Below are positions 16,267 through 27,900 of a stretch of DNA of 64,000 nt, piece by piece. Every line of letters begins with the position of its first letter. The stretch's first letter is position 1. A model generated the notes under the pieces. The model was given only the letters and a program-made list of their open reading frames with translations, was not told where the DNA came from and searched no databases. Both the position numbers and the translations under genes were made by a program. Source of the stretch: Clostridiales bacterium (GTDB taxonomy: Bacteria; Bacillota; Clostridia; Christensenellales; Aristaeellaceae); assembly GCA_015056175.1 (NCBI GenBank), contig SVGT01000004.1, positions 1-64,000 on the forward strand, given 5' to 3'.

Positions 16267-17880
16267 TTATGCCAGATACTTTTTCAGCGTAGCGCGCACA
16301 GCGCCCTTGCCTGCCAGCATTTCCTTGAGGTATGTTTCCACCTTGCCTGCCAGCTTGGCCTCATACAGGCACACGCCAAACACGGATGCGTTGGACAAAA
16401 TGCCGGCCAGCTTGCCGTCCACAGAGTCGGGGTCGCCCAGCTTCACGCCCTGCAGCTTTTCCTGCAGCACAGGCAGCATGGGATCGGGAGACACGGGCAT
16501 TTCGTTGCCCTCATCATCCACGGCGACCAGGTAGCGCAGCCAGCCGGCCAGCGCCAGGGGAATGGCCTTGAGGGACTGCACGTCCAGCTTATCGGACGCC
16601 AGGTAGCTCTTGATGGTTTCGCCAAAGCGGATGCCCACCTTCTGGGACGTATCGGTGGCGATGCGCTGGGGCGTGTCGGGAATGAAGGGGTTGGGCAGAC
16701 GCTGGGTGACCACTTCGTCGATAAAGGCGCTGGGGCTGATGATGCCGGGATCGGTCACCACAGGCAGACCTTCCGTGTAGCCGATGGTCTTGACCAGCTT
16801 CACCAGCTCCTCATCCTTCATTTCGGCCGCGATGGAATCATACCCAAGCAGGCAGCCGTAGACGGCGAGCGCGGTATGCAAGGGATTCAGGCAGGTGGTC
16901 ACCTTCATGCGCTCGGTCATGTTCACGGTATCCCGGTCGCACAGGTACACACCGGCCTTTTCCAGCTGGGGACGTCCGTTGGGGAAGCGATCCTCCACCA
17001 CCAGGTACTGGGGAATTTCGGCATTCACAAAGGGAGCGATATAGGTGTTCTTGCTCGTCACCACAGGCTCCATCTCTTCAAAACCGGCGGCGATCAGCTG
17101 ATCGCGGATCACGTCGGCGGGACGGGGGGTGATCTTGTCGATCATGCTCCAGGGGAAGGAAACCTGCTTTTCATCGGACACATAGGCGGCAAATTCAGCC
17201 GGCACAAAACCGTTCTTCACCCAGCCCTGCACCACTTCCAGCACGGAAGCACGCAGCTTTTCGCCGTTGTGGGAGCAATTGTCCATGGACACCATGGCGA
17301 TGGGATGGGCGCCGGCCTTGAAGCGTTCAAACAGCATGGCAGCCACCACGGACATGGCATGGCGGGCCTTATCAGGCCCGTTTTCCATATCGGCTACCAC
17401 CACGGGCATCAACTGCCCGGCCAGGTTCTTGAGCGCATAGCCCTTTTCGGTGATGGTGAAGGACGCAAACTGCAGCGAAGGATTGGCAAAAGCGCCCTTG
17501 AGCACATTCCAGTCCTTTTCGCTGGCGCAATCCGCCTTCACGCCCCTGGCGATGGAGGCGATCACTTCTTTTTCGGTGGAGCCGTCGGGCCTCAAGGCTA
17601 CCATCAGCGTCATGGAATCATGGGGCTCGTAGATCTTTTCGATAATATCGTAGTCAAAGGTCTCGGCTGCAATGATGCCGCTCTTTTCGATGCCCGCATC
17701 CAGCAGACGCTGCTGCAGCGCGGCGATAAAGCCGCGGAAAATGTTGCCCGCGCCAAAGTGCACCCACACAGGGTTTTCCATGGTATGGTTGGCCATCTCC
17801 TGCCAATCAAAGGCAGGCAGCCTTACGCCGGCCTGTTCATAGCCCTTTGCGTCCTGAATGCCCTGATAAGAAAGCTTCAT
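16267..17880 (-). CDS. uxuB: Fructuronate reductase / mannitol dehydrogenase family
   Basis: This 537-aa NAD-dependent long-chain polyol dehydrogenase should reduce D-fructuronate to D-mannonate in hexuronate breakdown. The N-terminal nucleotide-binding loop is VHFGAGNIFRGFIAA; the family catalytic pattern K-x5-N-x2-H is in MKVTTCLNPLHT (~residue 320), and YIAPFVNAEIPQYLVVEDRF precedes it. The adjacent mannonate dehydratase gene decides between UxuB and a mannitol enzyme. The Shine-Dalgarno AAAGGAG lies ~10 nt before the ATG. No uronate isomerase gene (uxaC) is in the window, so that step must be encoded elsewhere. Confidence 0.88.
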   Translation of the reverse strand: MKLSYQGIQDAKGYEQAGVRLPAFDWQEMANHTMENPVWVHFGAGNIFRGFIAALQQRLLDAGIEKSGIIAAETFDYDIIEKIYEPHDSMTLMVALRPDGSTEKEVIASIARGVKADCASEKDWNVLKGAFANPSLQFASFTITEKGYALKNLAGQLMPVVVADMENGPDKARHAMSVVAAMLFERFKAGAHPIAMVSMDNCSHNGEKLRASVLEVVQGWVKNGFVPAEFAAYVSDEKQVSFPWSMIDKITPRPADVIRDQLIAAGFEEMEPVVTSKNTYIAPFVNAEIPQYLVVEDRFPNGRPQLEKAGVYLCDRDTVNMTERMKVTTCLNPLHTALAVYGCLLGYDSIAAEMKDEELVKLVKTIGYTEGLPVVTDPGIISPSAFIDEVVTQRLPNPFIPDTPQRIATDTSQKVGIRFGETIKSYLASDKLDVQSLKAIPLALAGWLRYLVAVDDEGNEMPVSPDPMLPVLQEKLQGVKLGDPDSVDGKLAGILSNASVFGVCLYEAKLAGKVETYLKEMLAGKGAVRATLKKYLA

Positions 17881-17899
17881 AATCCATTAACTCCTTTGA

Positions 17900-18979
17900 T
17901 TACTTGTCGCCCTTCATGCGGCACAACGCTTCCCACACGCCGTTGAGATAGGTAGCGCCCAGAGCGCGGTCGTACAGACCGTAGCCGGGACGGCCCTTCT
18001 CATCCCAGATCATGCGGCCGTGGTCGGGACGGATGTAGGTATCGGGGCAGGTGTCATAGATGGCTTCCATGATGGCGAACATATCCAGATCGCCGGTGGA
18101 GGACAGATGCGCCGCCTCGCGGAAATGGCGGTGGCCCAGGTACTTCACGTTGCGCACGTGCAGACAGCCGATGCGGTCCATTTCGCCAAAGTGACGGATG
18201 ATGGCAGGAATATCGTTTTCGGGATTGGAGCCCAGGGAACCGGTGCACAGGCACAGGGTATTGGCGGGGCTGTCATGGAGCTTGACGATCTTGTCGTAAT
18301 CCTCCTGGCTGTGGGCAATGCGGGGCAGGCCGAAGATGGGCCAGGCAGGATCGTCGGGATGGCAGGCCATCTTGACGCCCACTTCCTCGCACACGGGGAT
18401 CACGGCGTCCAGGAAGTACTTGTAGTTTTCGCGCAGCATATCGGGGGTGATGCCCTCGTACTGCTTGAGGGTGGTTTCCAGAAGTGCTAGACGCTCAGGC
18501 TCCCAGCCGGGCAGGGTAAAGCCCTTGCTGTCCTCGGCGGTGCGGCGCACGATTTCCATGGGGCCCATTTCGCCCAGATCCTCTTCGTTGAAGTACAGGC
18601 TGTTGGAGCCGTCTTCTTCGATCTCGCGGGCAAGATCGGTGCGCAGCCAGTCGAACACGGGCATAAAGTTGTACACGATCACCTTCACGCCGTACTTGGC
18701 CAGCGTACGGATGGTGGAGCAATAGTTTTTGATGTATTCATCGCGGGTGGGCAGACCCATCTTGATGTCTTCGTGCACGTTCACACTTTCGATAACTTCC
18801 AGTTCAAGGCCGCAGGAATGGACATAGTCCACCAGTTCCTTGACCTCTTCCTCGGGCCAGTCCACACCGGCAGGCTTGTCCAGAAGGCCCATCAGACCGG
18901 ACATGCCGGGGATCTGCTTTACATAGCGAAGCGGAATGGGATCGGAATTCTTACCGTACCAGCGAAACGTCATTTTCAT
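17900..18979 (-). CDS. uxuA: Mannonate dehydratase
   Basis: This 359-aa TIM-barrel enzyme dehydrates D-mannonate to 2-keto-3-deoxygluconate, the step after UxuB. Recognisable stretches include [15 protein letters not shown] at the start, [14 protein letters not shown], the metal-site region [24 protein letters not shown], and the late [18 protein letters not shown] and [11 protein letters not shown]. Length and motif order match UxuA fully. It is first in the operon, with GGAGGG 7 nt before the ATG and a near-consensus promoter upstream; uxuB follows after 19 nt. Confidence 0.95.
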   Translation of the reverse strand: MKMTFRWYGKNSDPIPLRYVKQIPGMSGLMGLLDKPAGVDWPEEEVKELVDYVHSCGLELEVIESVNVHEDIKMGLPTRDEYIKNYCSTIRTLAKYGVKVIVYNFMPVFDWLRTDLAREIEEDGSNSLYFNEEDLGEMGPMEIVRRTAEDSKGFTLPGWEPERLALLETTLKQYEGITPDMLRENYKYFLDAVIPVCEEVGVKMACHPDDPAWPIFGLPRIAHSQEDYDKIVKLHDSPANTLCLCTGSLGSNPENDIPAIIRHFGEMDRIGCLHVRNVKYLGHRHFREAAHLSSTGDLDMFAIMEAIYDTCPDTYIRPDHGRMIWDEKGRPGYGLYDRALGATYLNGVWEALCRMKGDK

Positions 18980-19032
18980 GGAAAGACCCTCCTGTATTAT
19001 ATGTAAATTGACACATGTTTTGTCTTTTGATT

Positions 19033-19061
19033 ATCATACCGCTTTTATGTTGCAAAGTCAA
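19033..19061 (-). promoter_or_regulatory. Promoter of uxuA-uxuB
   Basis: Minus strand -35 TTGACT (19056-19061), 17-nt spacer, -10 TATGAT (19033-19038). The region down to the start codon holds imperfect ACATGTGTCA/TTTACAT repeats that could be an operator. Confidence 0.82.
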
Positions 19062-19103
19062 CCGAAAAAGCCATCTGCGGACTGCAAGGCACAGTGGTTT
19101 ATG

Positions 19104-20648
19104 TTACATTTTCCTCAAAAATTTTCCGTTCCGGATATCCGTCTGCGCGCCGTTTCTCAGCGCAACGCAGCCGTCCACCAGCACGTGGCGCACGCCTATG
19201 GACAATTGAACAGGCTCCATATACGTGCTGCGGGGCGCGATCAAGTTCACGTCAAACACCGTGATATCCGCCTTCATGCCTGCAAGCAGTCTGCCCCGGT
19301 CGCGCATGCCCAGCACGTCCGCCTCGGCGCTTGTGATTCTGCGCACCGCTTCTTCCAGGGTGCAGATTTTTTTCTCCCGCGCAATGCGCAGAAACTCACT
19401 TACCGCCGCGTAGGAGCGGGGATGAGGCTTGCCCTCCACTTTCTTTGGATCACCGGACAGCGCCCAGCCGTCCGAGCCAATGGATACGCCCTTTTCCAGG
19501 AAATACAGCATATCCCCTTCGTCCATCACAAAGAAAATGCAGTTGACCCGCGCCCGGGTGCGCATCAGGATTTCGGCTGCCGCCCACGCATAATCCGTGG
19601 TGTGCAGATCGTTTTCCGCAACGTCCCGAAGCGTTCTGCCCACAATCTGGGGCCACAGCCCTCCGTCGTCGCAGAAGAAACAGGTATCGGCTCTTTCCGC
19701 ATTGAAATAATGGGTGCGGATCCCCTCGATCACGTCCTGACGGCGTGCGCCCGAAAGATGTGCAAGCAGCGCTTCATTGCCGCCGTCCAGACTCCACTTG
19801 GGGCAGCGGATGGTAAGGGATGTGCAGGACGCCGTAAAGGGATACACGTCCGCCGTGATCCGAACGCCCTTTTCTCTTGCGTTTTCAATGACCTGCCAGA
19901 CCTTGTCCGCCTGTCCGTGCATGCTGTAATGGTCGATTTTCAGATGGGATGCATGCACCCGAACGCCGGACGCCTTTCCCACGTCGATCAATTCCCCAAG
20001 CGCGTCAAAGATCTGCCGGCCCTCGCTGCGCATGTGGCAGGTCACCACGCCGTCGTGGCGCTTGACCACTTCGCCAAGCTGCGCCAGTTCCTCCCTGTTT
20101 GCAAAGAAGCCGGGCGCATACTCCAAACCCATGGACATGCCCCAGACGCCCTGGGCAAGGCTTTCGTCAAGCAGCGCTTTCATTTTGCTCATTTCTTCAT
20201 CCGTGGGTTTTCTGTCCTCATAGCCCATCACTGCGGCGCGCAGGCTTCCGTGCCCCATCATGATGGCCTGATGCACAGCCATTCTCCGTCCCTCGTTTTC
20301 AAACTTGCGGACAAAGGCGTCAAAGGATGCCGTCTGCCATTCCCCATCCCCTTCCTGCCCTGGAAAGGGGCTGTCTCCGCACTGCCCGGTCACCTCCAGC
20401 GTGATCCCCTGATACAGTTTGGATGCGCAGCTGTCGTCTTGGAGGAAGCAGGTATCGGAATGGGCGTGGGCGTCAATAAACCCGGGCGACACGATCAGGT
20501 TTGCGGCGTCCAGATATTCTCTAGCCTGCAAGCCCTTGAGATCGCCGATTTTCGTGATCACGCCGTTGCTCACGGCCACGTCCCCTTTGTAGCGGTCTTT
20601 TCCCGTGCCGTCTATGATCCATCCGCCGCGGATGATGATATCTTCCAT
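19104..20648 (-). CDS. N-acyl-D-amino-acid deacylase (D-aminoacylase), amidohydrolase family
   Basis: This 514-aa metal-dependent hydrolase should remove the acyl group from N-acyl-D-amino acids. It has the amidohydrolase HxH signature in PGFIDAHAHSD (~residue 62), the D-aminoacylase cysteine ligand in VTGQCGDSPFPG (~residue 90), later metal and catalytic residues in CHMRSEG, VHASHLKID and SIGSDGWAL, and the closing GRLLAGMKADITVFD. The start is ATG at 20648 with GGAGG 5 nt before; the longer frame starts with a GTG overlapping the Shine-Dalgarno. It lies 18 nt after the PAP2 gene, probably in one transcript. No signal peptide is seen, so it acts in the cytoplasm, perhaps on peptidoglycan-derived D-amino acid products (inference). 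Confidence 0.88.
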   Translation of the reverse strand: MEDIIIRGGWIIDGTGKDRYKGDVAVSNGVITKIGDLKGLQAREYLDAANLIVSPGFIDAHAHSDTCFLQDDSCASKLYQGITLEVTGQCGDSPFPGQEGDGEWQTASFDAFVRKFENEGRRMAVHQAIMMGHGSLRAAVMGYEDRKPTDEEMSKMKALLDESLAQGVWGMSMGLEYAPGFFANREELAQLGEVVKRHDGVVTCHMRSEGRQIFDALGELIDVGKASGVRVHASHLKIDHYSMHGQADKVWQVIENAREKGVRITADVYPFTASCTSLTIRCPKWSLDGGNEALLAHLSGARRQDVIEGIRTHYFNAERADTCFFCDDGGLWPQIVGRTLRDVAENDLHTTDYAWAAAEILMRTRARVNCIFFVMDEGDMLYFLEKGVSIGSDGWALSGDPKKVEGKPHPRSYAAVSEFLRIAREKKICTLEEAVRRITSAEADVLGMRDRGRLLAGMKADITVFDVNLIAPRSTYMEPVQLSIGVRHVLVDGCVALRNGAQTDIRNGKFLRKM

Positions 20649-20666
20649 GGTCGCCTCCACTTACGG

Positions 20667-21584
20667 TCAGTTCTTTTCGCCGTTCCTTTTGCCAAGGAAG
20701 CGGAAGGTCATGGGCCAGAGGATGCCGCCCGCCGCAGCGATGGCAAAATACCGGACGCCGTCGGCCATGGCGTTGTCCCCGAAGATGAAATTGAACACGG
20801 GCTTCATGCCGCTCTTGACCAGCAGCACCAGCGCCACGCCGCCAAGCAGTTTGACCGCCTGCGCCCAGAGCGGCGCTTTGGTTTCAAAGTGCACATACTT
20901 CATGTCCAGATACCACGCCAGCATCACGCCCACCGACGCACCCAGCATTTTGCTCATGCTTTCCACGCCGTGCAGATCAAACTCGGGCATGTTTTTTTCA
21001 CCCTTGGGCACAAGGCACAGGTATGCCAGCACCAGCGCCGTAAACACGGTGGTGCAAAGGGTGATGCGCAGCGTCTTTTTTTCGTCCGCACGCTCAAACA
21101 GGTGCAAAAGCACCAGCGTCAGCACCAGTCCTGCGATGAGCGATACGCCCACGTCCAGCGGCGTATGCACGCCCAGATACATTCTGGAAAAGCCCACCAC
21201 CAGCATGAGCAGCACGCATCCTGCGGTCACCCATTTTTTCTTCTGCCACACGGCAAGCGTTGTAAACACGCTCACCGCGCTGTGGGTGTGCCCGCTGGGG
21301 AAGGAATAGCCCGTGGCGCCGGCGCGTGCGCTTTCCACAATTTCAAAGGTGGGGTCCAGGATCCACGGCCGGGGGATGAGAAAAATGCCCTTCAAAAGCT
21401 GATTGAAGGACGTGCCCAGCATGCCCACAAACAAAAGCCTGAAGCCCCATTTTTTGTCGATGCACCAGAGCAAAAGCAAACCCACCAGCATAAAAAACAC
21501 TTCGTCGCCCAGGTACGTCAGCGCATCCACCACGCTGTCCAGCCAGGGCATGCGCACAGTTTGCAGGTATTTCAGCAATTCCAT
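20667..21584 (-). CDS. PAP2-family membrane phosphatase
   Basis: This 305-aa membrane enzyme has the three phosphatase motifs of the PAP2 family: KGIFLIPRP (KX6RP, ~residue 62), SFPSGHTHS (PSGH, ~92), and SRMYLGVHTPLDV (SRX5HX3D, ~135). Members dephosphorylate lipids such as phosphatidate or undecaprenyl pyrophosphate at the outer membrane face. About eight helices are visible; the C-terminal third carries extra helices beyond the minimal PAP2 core. The start is ATG at 21584 or TTG at 21590; the TTG has the better spacing (7 nt) from AAAGGAG. It leads the transcript that continues into the D-aminoacylase gene. Confidence 0.9.
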   Translation of the reverse strand: MELLKYLQTVRMPWLDSVVDALTYLGDEVFFMLVGLLLLWCIDKKWGFRLLFVGMLGTSFNQLLKGIFLIPRPWILDPTFEIVESARAGATGYSFPSGHTHSAVSVFTTLAVWQKKKWVTAGCVLLMLVVGFSRMYLGVHTPLDVGVSLIAGLVLTLVLLHLFERADEKKTLRITLCTTVFTALVLAYLCLVPKGEKNMPEFDLHGVESMSKMLGASVGVMLAWYLDMKYVHFETKAPLWAQAVKLLGGVALVLLVKSGMKPVFNFIFGDNAMADGVRYFAIAAAGGILWPMTFRFLGKRNGEKN

Positions 21585-21620
21585 AATCAAAAATCGCTCC
21601 TTTGTTTTTCCGTATGGCAC

Positions 21621-21649
21621 ATTATAGCATACAAGCAGGCTGCGTGCAA
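21621..21649 (-). promoter_or_regulatory. Promoter of the PAP2/D-aminoacylase operon
   Basis: Minus strand -35 TTGCAC (21644-21649), 17-nt spacer, -10 TATAAT (21621-21626). Confidence 0.8.
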
Positions 21650-21801
21650 CGCGCCGCATTTTTTCCAGCTGCCGGGACGTTTTTCCTTCCTGCTTTTGTC
21701 CGGCGATCGCTGTATGTCCCCTTCCGCTCCCGTGAAGCCTTCTATGCTTCTTTTTTTGCGCAAAAAACCATTACAGAAACATCAAGAATGTTGAAAACTG
21801 A

Positions 21802-21829
21802 TTGATTATTTCCATATTTATGGTACAAT
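21802..21829 (+). promoter_or_regulatory. Promoter of the giant repeat protein gene
   Basis: -35 TTGATT (21802-21807), 16-nt spacer, -10 TACAAT (21824-21829). About 70 nt of leader follow before the ATG; no obvious riboswitch or attenuator is seen. Confidence 0.65.
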
Positions 21830-21904
21830 GGATTTATCCGACAATGCAAACACAGCCTGTAAAGTAAGACTGCGCTTTGTCAATATTCTATCGGAGGGGA
21901 AAGT

Positions 21905-24900
21905 ATGAAAAAACTCTTTGCGTTCCTGTGCATCCTGACGATGCTCTTCCAGCCCGTCAGCCTGCCCGCCGAACACGACCATGCCGCCCACGCCCACGCA
22001 GAGGACATAAACTTCTGCGAGCATTGCGGCGATGTAGTCCAAGCCACCTGGACGTACGTAGACGATACTACGTGTCATCTCGTCTGCCCTCACGGCGTGG
22101 TATTTGACACCATGGAACACGAATGGAGCGATTGGAAACTGTACGAAGGCTCCATTTACCACCATTACAAGGAGTGCATCCGCTGTAAGACCTACCAGCC
22201 GGGCACCTCGAACGAACATACGCTCGAATACCAATACCGGGACGAAGCGACCTGCGCTGCCTGGTGCTCCGTGTGCCAGCTGGATGTATTCACGTACTTC
22301 CACGCCTGGGGCGACCATACCCTGGGCGAAGACGGCGTGACCATGGCCACCTGCGGCTATTGCGGCTATGAAGCCCCCGTCGTCTATAACGGCGAATGCC
22401 AGCACGATCTGGACGAAACCGACCGAATCTCCAACAACGAGCATACGCACAGCACCTACTGCCGCCTCTGCCAGACCTATGTAGCTGCCGAGGCGCATAC
22501 CTGGACTAAGTATGCCGAAAGCGGCTATACGCACTCGAAGGTGTGCGAAGAATGCGGCTATACCAGCACCGTCAGAGAGCCTCACAATTTCGTGCTCACC
22601 GGAGATCAGGATCAGTACGGCAATCCCTACTATCAGTGCGAGGACTGCCTCTACTCTACCACCATCAGCGCAGATCCCAATACCTGCGAGCACCCCTACA
22701 CCAGCACCTTCTACGGTGCTGAAGGCATGTACAATGTATGCAACTGGTGCTACACGACCACCGAGCCTGTCGCCCATGAGCATACCTGGAACAACGGCTA
22801 TCAGTATAACAACAGCAGTGTCGATGCGGGCCACTGGGACAGTTGCTCTGTCTGCGGTCTGCCCAGCGCTGCACAAGACCATGTATGGAGCGATGCGTAT
22901 TATAATGATAACATCGGCCATTATCGCTTCTGTACGGTGTGCAACATCAGCGAACCCGTTGCCCGCCATACCTGGTCCGATGCGCTGGTGGATACCGGTT
23001 CCGGCCACGCCTACGTCTGCACTGTGTGCAACTATACCAACCATGCCACCTATGCCGATCACAGCTATGACGACTCTCAGTACGTGATCAAAGACAGCAC
23101 CCATGCCTATCACTGCACCGTGTGCGATCTGGACGTCCATATCGGATTGCACAACTGGTCCACCCCCTACCTGAAGGACGACGGCCAGGTGTACCACAAT
23201 TGCCCGTACTGCGACTATGAAGCGCTGGCGCCCTATGCCGATACCTGCGAGCATCAGTGGAAGCCCGACACCTACTACAGCAACGGCGAAGCCGGCCACA
23301 GCCGCTACTGCATGCTGTGCAACATTTACGAACCTACGCAGGAGCATGTTTTTACTACTTATAATGGCGGCAACCCCGGCCATCACGAGTCCGTCTGCTC
23401 CCTGTGCGGTTATCAGGGCAACCCCGAAGCCCATACCCATGTGGACTTTGGCGTCAACGAATACGGCCATGCGCAGAAGAAGTGCACCGTGTGTGAAAAT
23501 GTCTGGGTCTTCTCCTCCGATCCCGAGACCTGCGAACACAACAACACCTCTCTCTTCCCCACCGAAGAAAACCATCAGACCATCTGCTACGATTGCGGCA
23601 CCGTGCTGAGTGTGGAAGCGCATACCCCCGACAACTACTACAACATCGGCGCCTATGACACGACCTATCACTACACCGTCTGCTCCGTGTGCGGCTATGC
23701 AGGCGACCTGCAGGAGCATGTGTGGGGCGAGAATATGGAACGCGACAGCACAGGCCACAGGCACATCTGCTCCCTGTGCAACGCCTATGAAGCCCTGCAG
23801 CCCCATACCTGGAGCGAAGATCTGAAAGACGACGGCTACGGCCACGCCTATCAGTGCACCGAATGCGGCGCCTTTAACAATCTTTCCTATCAGGATCACA
23901 CCTATGCCGAGGATTACTCGCAGTATCCCTATACCCACGCCACCCACTGCACCGTGTGCGACCTGGACATCGAAACCTCTTACCACTCCTGGGGCGCTCC
24001 CTATCTGGTGGACGGCGTGCAGATGCACAAGTGCAACGAATGTGAGTACGAGGCTGCACTGATCGATCCCGCCTCCTGCACCCATGTGTGGCGCAGCGAA
24101 ACCCCCGAAAGCTTTGCCCAGGCAGGCCACGCCCGCTACTGCATCGCCTGTCTGAGCTACGAAAGCGTGCAGGCGCATACCTTTGGCGACTATATGCCCG
24201 GCAACCAGCTTGGCATCAGCGCAAATGTGCATGCCCGCAAGTGCTCCGGCTGCGACTATGTTGAGCGTGGCCTTGCCCACACCGCCGTGGTGAGCGAAGC
24301 GGATGAAAACGGCAACATCACCATCACCTGCTCCGTCTGCAAAGACAGCCGCTCTGTTTCTCAGTATGAGTATGACAACCACAACTGCGAAGACTGGTAC
24401 GATATCACCGGCGACGCGCAGCAGCATCAGATCATCTGCTGCACCTGCCTGAAGGTCATCTCCAGCGAGGATCATACCTGGAGCGACAATTATTCCAGCG
24501 ACGGCGTACAGATGAACGGCCACTACCGCTATTGCACCCGGTGCGGCATGCATGACGTAACGGAAGACCACGTCTGGAACAGCGGCAATGACAACAGCGG
24601 CTATTTCTACAACGACGAAACCCATTATCAGTTCTGCGAGATCTGCGGTTACAGCACCCCCTCCGTGTATCATACCTTCGGCGCTGAACTGGACCTCATT
24701 GACGATTACGGCCATGCCACCCGCTGCACCGTGTGCGGCTACCGCAACTCCGCCGATTACACCGAGCATACCCTCAGCGATGAAATGACCATCACTGCGT
24801 ATAGCCATTCCACCTACTGCACGGTATGCGAAGAAACCGTGACCATCAATCTGCACAGCTACAGCAGTCCCTACACCGATGAAGAAACCGGCTGCATCCT

Positions 24901-27900
24901 CCGCCGCTGCGAAGAATGCGGTTATGTTTCCGATATGGCGTACCCCGGCACCTGCGAGCATGTGTTTGTGGACGGTTTGAGCGATTACTTTGAAAGCACC
25001 CATTACCACTCCCGCCGCTGCGCGCTCTGCCTGAATTATGTGAACGCCACCGCGCACAGCTTCACCACGGATGAAGACGGCTCCTACAACCAGAACATGT
25101 TCGGCCACTGGCTGGAATGCTCCGAATGCGGCATGGGTCAGAGCTACACCGCCCATACCTTCACCCTGCCCGAGGACGGCGTCTATCCCGCCTATGTGAA
25201 CTGCACCGTGTGCGGCTACCAGCACTACATGGAATACGGTCCCGATGACCACAACCATGAAGATTACATGGCCGGCCACTACTACATCAACGGCGATCAG
25301 CACGAGCGCGTCTGCACCATGTGCCACGCCACCATCCTTTCCGAAGACCACACCTGGGGCGAATACTTCGCCGACAGCGGCACCGACGGCGAAGGTCACT
25401 ACAAGACCTGTATCTACTGCGACGCCAAGTCCGAAACGGAAGCGCATATCTGGGACGATGAGTACCATTCCTCCAGTCCCTTGTACGGTCACTACCGCAT
25501 CTGCACCGTGTGCAACGACTATAGCCCCTATCAGGCGCACACCTTCAGCAAGGAGATGCAGGACCTGAACGACGGCCGCCACGGCCGCATCTGCTCTGTG
25601 TGCGGCGAAGCGGAAGAAACCTCTCTTGGCGATCACCAGGTGACCGGGGACTATGTACAGTTCCCCTTCACTCACGCACAGCATTGCTCCGTGTGCGATC
25701 TGGACGTGTATGCCCAGAAGCATGACTGGGATACCCCCTACCACGATGAAAACGGCGATTATGTGCACCGCTGCTACACCTGCGGCTACATCGGCCAGGT
25801 GGTGGATCCCGCTACCTGCGAGCACGAATGGGCTGATGACAGCTATTCCTGCGACGCCGAAGGCCATGCCCGTCTGTGCATCCGCTGCCGTCAGTACGAA
25901 ACCACCTATCAGCCTCATATCTGGGGCGCCGCCAGCGATAACGGCAACACCCACATGTACTGGTGCACCGTCTGCGGCACCGGCAGCATTTCCTATTTCC
26001 ATAACCCCGTCCCCGGCGACGGCGAATATGTAGGCAACCACTGCAGCGAGTGCGGCCACCCTGCTGATGCCGAACAGGACGCCTGCGAGCACGTGTTCTC
26101 CATCGAAGGTGAAAGCTTCTATGAGGAAACCGAAAACGGCCATGCGCCCGTGTGTATCCACTGCTGGACCCGCGGCGAAGAAACCGCGCACGTCTATGGC
26201 GTGAACTGGTTTGCCAACACAGAGGGACACTATCACGAATGCATCCATTGCGGCGCGAAGGGCGAAATCACCGAGCATCGCAACGAGGATTACAACGGAA
26301 ACAGCCTGGTCCACGAGAAGTACTGCATTGACTGCGGATACGGCAGCACACCTGAAACCCACACCTGGTCCGACGGCCTGGTGCCGGTAGATGACTCCGC
26401 CCACGCCTATCAGTGCACCGTCTGCGGATACACCGATTCCTCCACCTTTGCTTATCACAGCATTGAAGAAGAACGGGTGATCACGGAATACACCCATGCA
26501 TGGCACTGCAGCGTCTGCGATCATGATGTGAATGTCTACATGCACGAATGGAGTTCCCCCTACGAAGACGAAAACGGCGCGCTGATCCGGCGCTGCTACA
26601 GCTGCGACTACACCGCGCCCGTGCAGGATGCTTCCACCTGCGAGCATGTGTGGGAATACAGCGACTATGACGCAGCCGGCACCTACGGCCATTACCGTAT
26701 CTGCGCCGTCTGCTCTGCCGCATCCGAAGTGACGGAGCATATCTGGACTACCAAACCCTATCAGGATAACGAAACCCATTGGCAGCACTGCACCGTCTGC
26801 GGCTTTGATGCTACCCGCGAGCCTCACGTCTGGAGCGAAACGGTTGGCGACCGGAAGGTCTGCACCGTCTGCGGTAATCTTGCCGATGTAACTCCGGGCG
26901 ACTGCGACCACTACTGGAACAGTTATGCCGGCGTGGAAGGCGGCCATGTGCAGATCTGCGCTTATTGCCGCACCACCTCCGAGGTGACGGATCACGTCTG
27001 GAGAAATTCCTACGACTACTCCGAGATCGACAGCATCGGTCACTGGCAGCAGTGCGAATACTGCAACACACACAGCGAACCCACCACTCATACCTGGGAG
27101 GAGAACTACACCCGCAATTCCGCCGCACACTGGCTCAACTGTACTGTCTGCGGCGCCGGTTCCGAAATGGAGCCTCATACCTGGAGCGATACCCCCGTAA
27201 ATGACAACAACGGCGGCCACGCGATCATCTGTACCACCTGCGGTTACCATAAGGACAACTCCTGGAATGTCCACCAGACGCAGGACGAACTGATCGTTTC
27301 CGAATACTATCACTCCACCTACTGCACCGTATGCGACAGCATTGCCGAAAACACTCCCCACAACTGGGGCGTAATCACCGAGGATGAAAACGGCGTGCGC
27401 AAGCATCAGTGCCTTGACTGCGAATACGTGGGCACCGTGATCGACTTTGAGGATTGCGATCATCCCGTGTTCGAAGGCGGCTACTATACCAACGGCCTGG
27501 TCGGCCACTGGCGCTTCTGCCTGGCCTGCCGGAACTATACGCCCGCACAGGCCCATATCCCCGATCCCAATTACAGCAACGAAGGTCCCTATCACCAGAC
27601 CCAGTGCTCCGTGTGCCATGTTTCTCTGGAGCCTGAAGCGCACGTCTACGGCGAAGGCGTTGTGGATGAATGGGGCAACACCGTGTACACCTGCACCGTG
27701 TGCGATGCACAGACCCTCGTCAACGGCGGTGAAGAATGCCAGCACGAATGGAGCTACTTCTACACCGTGACCGACGAAGGCCATCAGCGCGCCTGCATGC
27801 GCTGCTGGGCGCTGGAGGAATTGGAAGCTCACACCTGGGATGAAAACAACTTCGTTACGTCAAATGAGGCTCACATGGTCAGCTGCACCGTGTGCGGCAC

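Noticed and set aside
21818-27832. 2004-codon open frame on the minus strand, antisense to the giant repeat gene
   Set aside because: It has no Shine-Dalgarno or signal and its sequence is low-complexity Val/Ala/Gly/His. Plus-strand codons ending in C, with few TTA, CTA or TCA, leave the opposite frame free of stops. It is a composition effect of the repeats.
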